This document shows, in pieces, positions 53,201-62,200 of a stretch of DNA of 64,000 bases (within the stretch, counting starts at the first letter, position 1; each line of letters starts with the position of its first letter). The DNA comes from Scolanthus callimorphus (Eukaryota > Cnidaria > Anthozoa > Actiniaria > Edwardsiidae), in assembly GCA_033964015.1 (NCBI GenBank), contig CM066925.1, forward strand, positions 5,164,523 to 5,228,522, written 5' to 3'. The notes beneath the pieces are model-generated. The model made no database searches. It was not told the DNA's origin and saw nothing but the letters and a program-made list of their open reading frames with translations. The position numbers and the translations under genes are program-made.

Positions 53201-56200
53201 TTTTAACCACGGAAGGCTTTCTTCAATTGAACAACTCGCATGGACCAGAAACCATCATCGACAGTGCCACGTTTTCTACAACAATTTGGAGACGACCTTA
53301 TTACCGCTACTGCTGTTTGCAGTTTTCTTACCTAATGTTTGGGCCTGGAGCTAAGAAGCTGGAGATCTTCCAAAAACTCCACAACAGAACAAAGGAAAGG
53401 ATCTGGTTGGACGAAAGAAATGATGAGGCCGACTTGAAACTTGGCGAGACTCAAATCAATCAACTCACTCCATTCAAGGTACTAATAAAATGCAACCAAA
53501 AGTCAAATTTGGCCGTTGCTCGGAAAACAACTTCAAGCTACGACACCAGCTCTGACTACTTGCTCGGTGTGCTTGGCTGGGATCAGGTATCCAAGACATT
53601 AAATGGCAAAACGACTTCTAACCTCTCTGATATATTTACATACCGTGACCAGTGATCTTTCAGCGTCATCGATGCACCACTATGGAACGACATAATGCCG
53701 AAAGAGGCGCGATCTGCTTCATTGCTTTCGAAATTTAAGAGCGTATTGTTTTAACCGTTTAATAATACATATGGACAATGTTTTTGGATTCTGATTCTGA
53801 GAGCAGTGCAGTTTTTAGGTAACAAAGTGCAAAAATGGTTAACAAAATGCAAATCTTCTTTCGAAATGCTAACAGAATTACAAAATATTTTGATAACATA
53901 GAGCTATATTATAAATCATATGACTTTTCTCATTCAATTTGGAATTTATTTACACTCGTGGGTTTTTCAAAAAGCTCAAATTGTACTCGCCTGCAGCTCA
54001 TGCAATTATGATACTTTTTGAAAAACTAACTCGTGCAATAAATACCAAATTGAATGAGAAAAGTCGTATGATTTCCTATACTTTAAATAGTCTATGTTTG
54101 TATGTATGTCCGCTAAAAATATTTTGAGGTAGTCGCAATATTCAGAAAAATATTTTGACTAATGCTAAAATATTTTGACTAATGCTGTCAATATAAAAAT
54201 AGGCGTTGCTCGAATGCTTCGGGGTAGTTTTTTTTCTCATTTTCTTCAACAGTTGGAATACTTATTTGCGAAGATATGGCCGGGAAGCGCACCACCATTG
54301 ATAACGAAACGCTCTAAACTTCAAGAAAAAGTATGCTTCTTTTCAGATCATATTTTCTGGCTCAATCAGTAGCAAATCTGGATTTATAGCAGTTGGCAAG
54401 GTTAACCTTACAGAAAAGCAATGCAAGCACAAACCAAGTAGATCTAGAAAAGGTAATACCATACCAGTTTATTGCGCTCTCTTTAAAGGTTTTGCGCGCG
54501 CATACCGTGTCAAAGTATGAAATCGACGCTGAAAATCACTGACCGACCCATGCTCAATGAAAAACACGGTGTCTACAATTGTAGATGACAGTTCTCAAGC
54601 TGTATATAAAACATTATTACACCAATTGGAAAAAATGCTAGGATATCGAATGCGAATACTGTATCAGCAAACTACTACACAGTAATTTTTAAATTTATGG
54701 TTCAAGCGCCACTAGCAGTTAAAAAGCCTTTCTATCGACTGAACAATCAACTTCAATCAGAGAAGTGAGCTATTCTTGTAGTCTTCGTCAATCAACTAAA
54801 TAGTTTAAAAATGGTTTAAAACTGTATTTATTTTCATTCGTTTTCAAGAATGCCATAACATTCTCAAGAAAACTACGTGTCGCTCTGTTGATTACCTGTG
54901 GCCGGTCACTGATCCAGGAATGATACAGCTTCTCGGAAGATCTTGTGTGATTAGGCAGAGCAAAGCACTCATTGGTTCCTCGTGTATTGTGTGAATCTCT
55001 ATTGGATTGAAATCAGAGTACACTGGCTTAGATTTTACGAGAGCTGTACCATGACTTGACTCACCTCCAGCCAATTGTGTGTTTTGCTACCAGTCATTTG
55101 CGCGTCATCTTTTAAAAAAAGTTTCTGGTTTATTTTCATCGACAGGTTGTTGGATGAAGCTACGATCGTCTCCCGGATATTTCACTTCTCCCCTTTACCC
55201 GGGATTCTATCCACGAAATTTGTTTTGCCGATGGGAAATAATTGCTCCCAGCTATCATATCATAAGAGTGGAAATCAGTTATTTCAGACTTCCAATTGGT
55301 CTTAAAGACAACGTTGCTGAGCGAAACTGTTCAAAGGACTACCTAGAATTCTTCGAGGGACAACAGTTTTTGTTTCTTGGTCGCTTTTGTCGCATTGATT
55401 ACCCTCCTGTCATAGAAACAAAAACTAACCAGTTGACTGTTCAATTTCATTCTGACTCCGGGTTGAGGGAAGGGAGAAGAGGCTTCAAAGCATTTTACAA
55501 GTTCATTCAAGGTAAGTCATCACCCTAACCCAGTCGTATGACCCAGTGTCGCTATGAAAACTGTCCTGTCAGTCAATTGACAATCGAATACCACCCCACT
55601 CGATAACTCCAATTGTTGAGGGTAATTTGACCTTTTTATCCACGCAAACACAAACATTTGCGATCGTAAAACAACTTTTCTTTCAAAATTTCGGTCGAAA
55701 GCGAGTTCTTTGTTCGTAGGAGCTCTTTGGACCCCAAAGTAAAAAATACAGGCTTTGTAAGTTGCTTTTTTTTACTTTCAACAACCTTATTCAGGGATTT
55801 TTTCTGACAATAGTATTTCCTTCACTTTTCATGGGTGATCCTTTAATTCAAACAGTCGACGATTCCAACCGGGACCAGCAGCAAGGTAAGGTGATGCGTC
55901 ATGGTGTGTTGTTAAAGAGAAATGAACACATTAATGTCACTTTATTATCCTCTCATATTGAAAGTGTTTTTACATCCTATTTGAAATTTCGATTTAAAGA
56001 AAAGTAGTATGGGACATTTCGTGGATCAATTCCTGTCATGTCATGCTATGGAAGGTTGCCTAACAATTCGCGCCAAAACTAGTAACAAACTCTCTCCATT
56101 TAGTAACGCTAAAAATGCTCGCAATTTAGAACGACCAAAGACAAGACAACATTAATGCGCCACCTGACCCTCCCCATATGCAACGTTGAAACCCCAACTG

Positions 56201-59200
56201 CATCATTAAAAATCCGAGATGATATCCCTACAGGAACAGCAATTATTGGTAGGGAAAGGGGACAAGAGCGCTTGTCGGTAGGAGATCTTGCTAAAGGAAC
56301 CGAATTTTAAGAATAACGGTTAAAAAAACGCCGAGAAACGGGTCAAAATTTCTGGCGAGGATTGCAGATTGGTACGAAATTAAAGACCTGCGACCCCCAC
56401 AGTGTGAAAACTGTTTCTCCGTCCCTGGGGTGTCTTCCATCGGGAGTACACCGTGGAAGTGAACGGGTTTTTTGTCTAACCAGAAGCCATTGGCATATTT
56501 GTTTTGAAAAGAATGTCCAGTGGGATGCCGCTGCTCAGATGTGCGAGGCAAAGAATTCTGGGGAGTGGGAAGTGAGATTGTGGTGAGGTGTAGAGGTCGC
56601 TTGGATGTACCTGGAAGTCTACCAATAGAGACTATTGCACTGTAAGAACACTGGTTAAGTACTCTACTGTGTGATGATATATATATCACACTACTTAAAT
56701 GACCAGGCGAACCTTAAAGGAGCGGCCGACACACTGTTTAATGCACTGCTTCGCCCCGCCACCATAAAAAAACATCTAAATTAAGAGATTTGAACAATGT
56801 TCCAGGGGTGAAAGTAAACCCTCTCTGGCGAGGATTAAATTCTTTGAACTAAGATTCCGTGAATATACTTTTTATTGATCAAAGAGTTTGATTTCATAGG
56901 ATGCTACAACGCAATGACATTTTCAGCCTGAAAAGAGGGGACATAGGCAAACTTCACAAGCTAGTCTACGTGTAAGTAAACTCTATCATGACCCACGCAT
57001 GACACAGGCATTTCTCCTGAAACTCATCCATGGGAAAGCTAAATTTCCAAGGCACACGTCTGGGAGGTGTACGGAATTCACATAGGTAACCATTGGGAAA
57101 TCCGAACACTTCCTATTCTTCTACCATGGCAAATTCAGGTTTTCCATGGATGGGTTTCTGCAGAAATTTCCTGTGTGATTCTGCTTGATTCTACATTTTA
57201 TGGCTCAAAAATAGTGTTACCACCGTAATAAATCTTTTTTTTTTCATTTTTTAAAGGTAATTTAAGGCTGTGATCAAGGATTGCATTTATTAGCTTAATA
57301 TCTTTTTCTACTTTTATTCAGTATCGCTATCATGATTAACATGACGTGTTTGCACTACGTTGGCTTTAATTTATTCCAACTGAAATTGTATTTCTTTTCG
57401 CAGCGACTTGAGCAATAACAAGCTGTATCGTTTGGAGAGGAAAGCATTATCCGGTGTTCCTGCGCTCGAGACCCTGTAAGTATATTTTACGTCATCTTCA
57501 GGATAATCTGGAGCTACCTGTTTGTGGTAACTGGCAGTAAAAGTGCATGCATCAATTGCCTTTGTCACGCGCCGCCATCTTGGGCATCTTGTTTTTTTTC
57601 TTTTTTGGCTGCCACGCTCGTAATTATCAGCACGATTACGCGTATTTTTTCTTATCTGCCATTGTTAACATTTTCCCAACATTTTCCTCGCGTTTGTCTT
57701 GCATGTTACATCACGCTTGCTTCTTCGCCTTGATTCTCTTCCAGTAAGAAAAACAAGATGGTGCGCATGTGACAAAGGCGATTAGTTTTGCTTGAAGAAC
57801 AAGTTACAAAATCCAATGCATGCATGTCCCACATCTTTATCCTGCAGCAGGAACGGTTTTTCTACTAACTTTACAACGACATTGTATCATATAGCTGTGT
57901 TGATACAGCCTCTGTGGCGGATCCTCTCGACAGATTCGTGCCCTCACATTATGTTGTGTGAATGTGTAGGAAAATGAACTCCAACTTCATCCAGCGACTA
58001 CACCCAAATGTTTTTGAAGGACTGAGAACTTTGAGAACACTGTAAGTGATGACCCTTTGCTGAAAATGAATTGAAAAGAGTGGATCATCAGAGCAGACGA
58101 TGATAATAAAAAAAACTGTATACTGTTTATCTCTCCAGGGAAATAGCAAGGAATGGCATTAGTGAACTGCTACGGGGAACATTCGACGGATTGCCAAATT
58201 TGAAAATCTTGTAAGATCTTTATTATCGTTAGTTCTGTCTAGTTCAGTCTGTGGGCGTGTTAGATGCTGGCTCACGGGTTAGGGATACCTCTGTCCCCTG
58301 AGTCACATCGGGCTTTGCGAGCTTTCTTCACATCGAGACAACTCGAGTAGTTTGATTAACTCGATTTAGAAGGTCTTGTACGTGCTTATGGTCAATTCGC
58401 CTTCGTCACACAAGTGCATCTTGGAAGCGCGCGGGTTTCGCTCATGTTAGAAAGCGAAGTCTGATGCTGGGATTTGTAGTACAGAAGTTGACCAAGCTGC
58501 CAAAAAGTACTACTTATTTGTTTTAGAACCAAAAAGTTCATAGGCTAATTGCTTTTTTCTGCTTTGCCGTGTCGTTCTGGAAACAAAGTGGCGGCGCCGT
58601 GACAAAGGCGAGTGTGTCTGAACGGTTCAACCTGAGATATCTTGCAGTGCAGGTGATACATAAAACCATTAGCATTCTCTTACCCAGAGCTCCCGGCTCG
58701 TCTCTTCGTAGGAGAGATTCTAGGGACGTCCATTTGAGGGCCGTCGCTGATTGACTGATTTTGAGGAATGCGCAGAAAGTTTTTCTCGCGACGGCTCTAT
58801 CATTGTCGTACCCAGCAGAGCCCGTCATCGTTTGGCCAGCGGCAAGATTCGGGGCTCTTGGGGGAATCCGATTTGTAAGCATGAGTGGTAGATCAAAATC
58901 AAACAGAACATTCAAACCCAGAATCTGGGATTTTAAAAATTATCGGTTTCCCCAGAACACTGATTCTTGCCGCTGGCCAATAGATGACGAGCTCTGGGAA
59001 CACGATTGCGGCTCTGTATCCAAATTTCGTCAATGGCTGTCGACAGAGCATCCCCCGCGAATCGGGGAGCACCCCCCCCCCCCTCCCCGGCCAGATCTTA
59101 GATCAACAAGGGTTGAAATAACACTCAGCAAAGATAATACATGATGCAGTATACAAATGTATGCAGTATACACATGCTAACATGTATATTTATTTTATTT

Positions 59201-62200
59201 TTAATTGGCGTCAATTGCTAGCCCTTATGAAGACACTAAGGCAGGGAGCAATGCCTCCTCGCCCTTGTCACATAGCCCGCCCCTGGAAATTGCCAGTTTA
59301 TATATTGGCATTGTTTTTTTTCACAGAACTACATCCTAAAAAAATTCCCGCGCAAAAGTGACTCATGATCGCATTATGAGGTAAACCAAACCTTCTTCCT
59401 TTGTAGGAGTCTGCGTTCAAACAGAATCACAAGGATGGATGCTACAGTTTTCAATAGCACTAGGGAGCTGACGCATTTGTAAGTGTTTCAAATACTTGGG
59501 GCGAGTGACAAAACGCCCCAGACAGAACATTGTCCCGTCCAAGATGGCGCCCGCATCGGGATCTCGCTTGATTCTCGCCATAAAACGACCTAAAACAGCT
59601 AAATAACGTCTGTTGGCAGGCTAGCACGATCTGGTTTGCTGGCAGTACCAACATGTTTTCCATAGATGGAACATTGTTTCTACGGACCGATTACAAACTA
59701 ATTATTATTATCGCCGATCGTCATTTCTCGTACAATCCTCTGTTAAAGCCATTCTTCTTTTTTATGTATGACGAACATGGGCTGAAATCAGAAATAGTTT
59801 TTTGCTGTTTTTTAATCGAAAAATAAATAAACAAGGCTTCGAAAAACGATCACTTTTTGCCCGACTCTCATGAACACGAGATATGAGAGAAATTGTTTTT
59901 CATGCATTTCTGTAATAATCGCTACAAAGCTCCAATTCACCTCAAACGGTTGTGTGGCGTTTTTAAGTAGCTGTTTGAAGCTAATTTATCCAAGACCGTA
60001 GTTCGAAGAGATTTATAGTACAACGCTGAATTTTGAGCTAAGCAGACAGCATTCGCTAAAAATGCCCGCAAAAGTAAAATGTAAAGCGTCCGCTATCGAC
60101 CATTAGTATAAACCAACTAATGGTCTATTACAAATCCTGCATTCTGATTGGCTGAGCTCTAATGATCTATTAGTGATAGACCGTACCTGGCAAAACCACC
60201 ACCTTTCTTTGCAACCAACTAATGGTCTATTACAAATCCTGCATTCTGATTGGCTGAGCTCTAATGATCTATTAGTGATAGACCGTACCTGGCAAAACCA
60301 CCACCTTTCTTTGCAAGAAAACCAATCGCAAATAGATAACACCAATTCTGAGTAACACCTATAGGAGGAGCCTCCAACTGACCTATAAAATTGAGGCACC
60401 CTTTCTCCTGACCTATCTATTTTAAGAACAGATGTGCTAGGTTAATTCATTGTTTGCTGGTTACGCTAGAGAGCATACATGATACATAGATTAAGATGAA
60501 ATTATAACAATAGTGTGTTTTTACATGTAAATTATAATTGTGCCATGAAGTGTGTTCTAAAAATAGATCAGTCAGTAAAAACGCTGCCTAGTTGACTCTT
60601 TCATGTACATGTTTCGTTTCCGTTTCTTACAGGTATCTTCATGATAATCGTATAACGCATCTTCATGCTCAGATCTTCGACCCACTGAAAGATCTTCAAG
60701 AACTGTATGTAGCCATAGTAACAGCATTAATACACAACATAAACCAATACCGACTGTCATCTAAAGCATACTCATATCACACATCTTCATGCCCAGATGT
60801 TCGACCCACTTAAAGATCTTCGAGAACTGTACGCGGCAATAGTAACAACAATAACAAACAAAATAGACCAACCAACTGCCATCTAAGTTTCTTTTGTTGT
60901 CACGTCAGAGAAAGCATTGGTTCTGAAATGCAGAATTTTTTTTATGATTTTCCAGCAATACACAAATTAACCATATTGCAGACGTCTTATGATCCAAAAA
61001 CGTTTTTTTTATATTCATTTATAAAATAATTGAGATAGTTCGCGCGCTCTGATTGGTCGAGAGCTGTGTTTCAAAACTCTATGAAGGTCATAGAAATGAC
61101 GCCATAACGCGATTGTATGTTCTCCTCCCGTGTATGATTATTGTTCTCGCTTTAGAAATTATTTTATCAAAGAAATAAAATATTTTGTTCTGTACCTTCA
61201 TAGAGGTTTAAAACTCGGCTTTTGTTTGGGAGAATTCTCGAGTCAGATCATGAAGCACTCGACTTCTGCTCTCGAATTCTCCCAAACAACGCCTCAGTTT
61301 TCAAAACTCTATGAAGGCACAGATTTATTTCTTAAGTAAAACCTGCTTGTGCATGACAAATAGAGATGCTTTTTGTCACTCTCGCAAAACTCGAAGTAGA
61401 TGTTCATTATATGTCTTGTTTCAACAGTACTCTACACGGAAACCCAATAAGAGAGAAAGACGTGTCAAGTAATGTTTTCAAAAACTTGAAAAAATTAAGA
61501 TATCTGTAAGTATGCATTCTCGAACTCCATACCTCATCAAGGTTAAACGGAAATCATAAGCTTGAAGGTGGTTTAGATATATGATATTAATTTGCAGAGA
61601 TTGTATTCCTTCTTTTCCTCGTGTTATAATTTTATGTTTCAGAAGCTATGCCAAAAACTCATCGAAGTCCGCAGAAAACGTTGCCTCACTTATCGCTGTC
61701 TGGAATTGAAACACGCTGTTTCGTGTTTGATATATTATACACCTGTTTCAGATAAGGTAACAACTGTCTGTTATAGCCTGTAATGGGTCATGGAAGTAGA
61801 ACTAAATAGGACATACCGAAACAGAATCATATTAAGATCAATAACCATAATTATCACCCTGTTTATGTCAAATGACTGTACAATACATCGCTCGCAAGGA
61901 ACTTTCGTACTGGATTAACGCGAAAATTTCGTTCCTCTTAATTTCTCCCATGACTCTTCGCGGGCTACAGCGACAGCTGTGACGGTGCAACCTTTCCTGA
62001 AATAGGTGTATGTGTATGTGTTCTTTCAGCAAAATTGACAGCTTTATTCTATGTTGCTACGCAAGAAAGGACAATCCTACTCTTGAGTGTCAGTCAGACC
62101 AAAACGAGTTTTCCAGCTGCAAAGAAATGCTTAAACAAACACCGATTCAGCTAAGCATTTGGTTTCTTGGAATCCTTGCCTGCGTTGGTAATGCGGCAGT

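Noticed and set aside
55762..56007. Possible extra exon with hydrophobic segment between CUB and LRRNT
   Set aside because: Splice phase does not fit and the flanking exons already join in frame.
58761..59144. Frame of 127 codons between LRR 3 and LRR 4
   Set aside because: Overlaps an inverted-repeat element and has no family resemblance or splice context.
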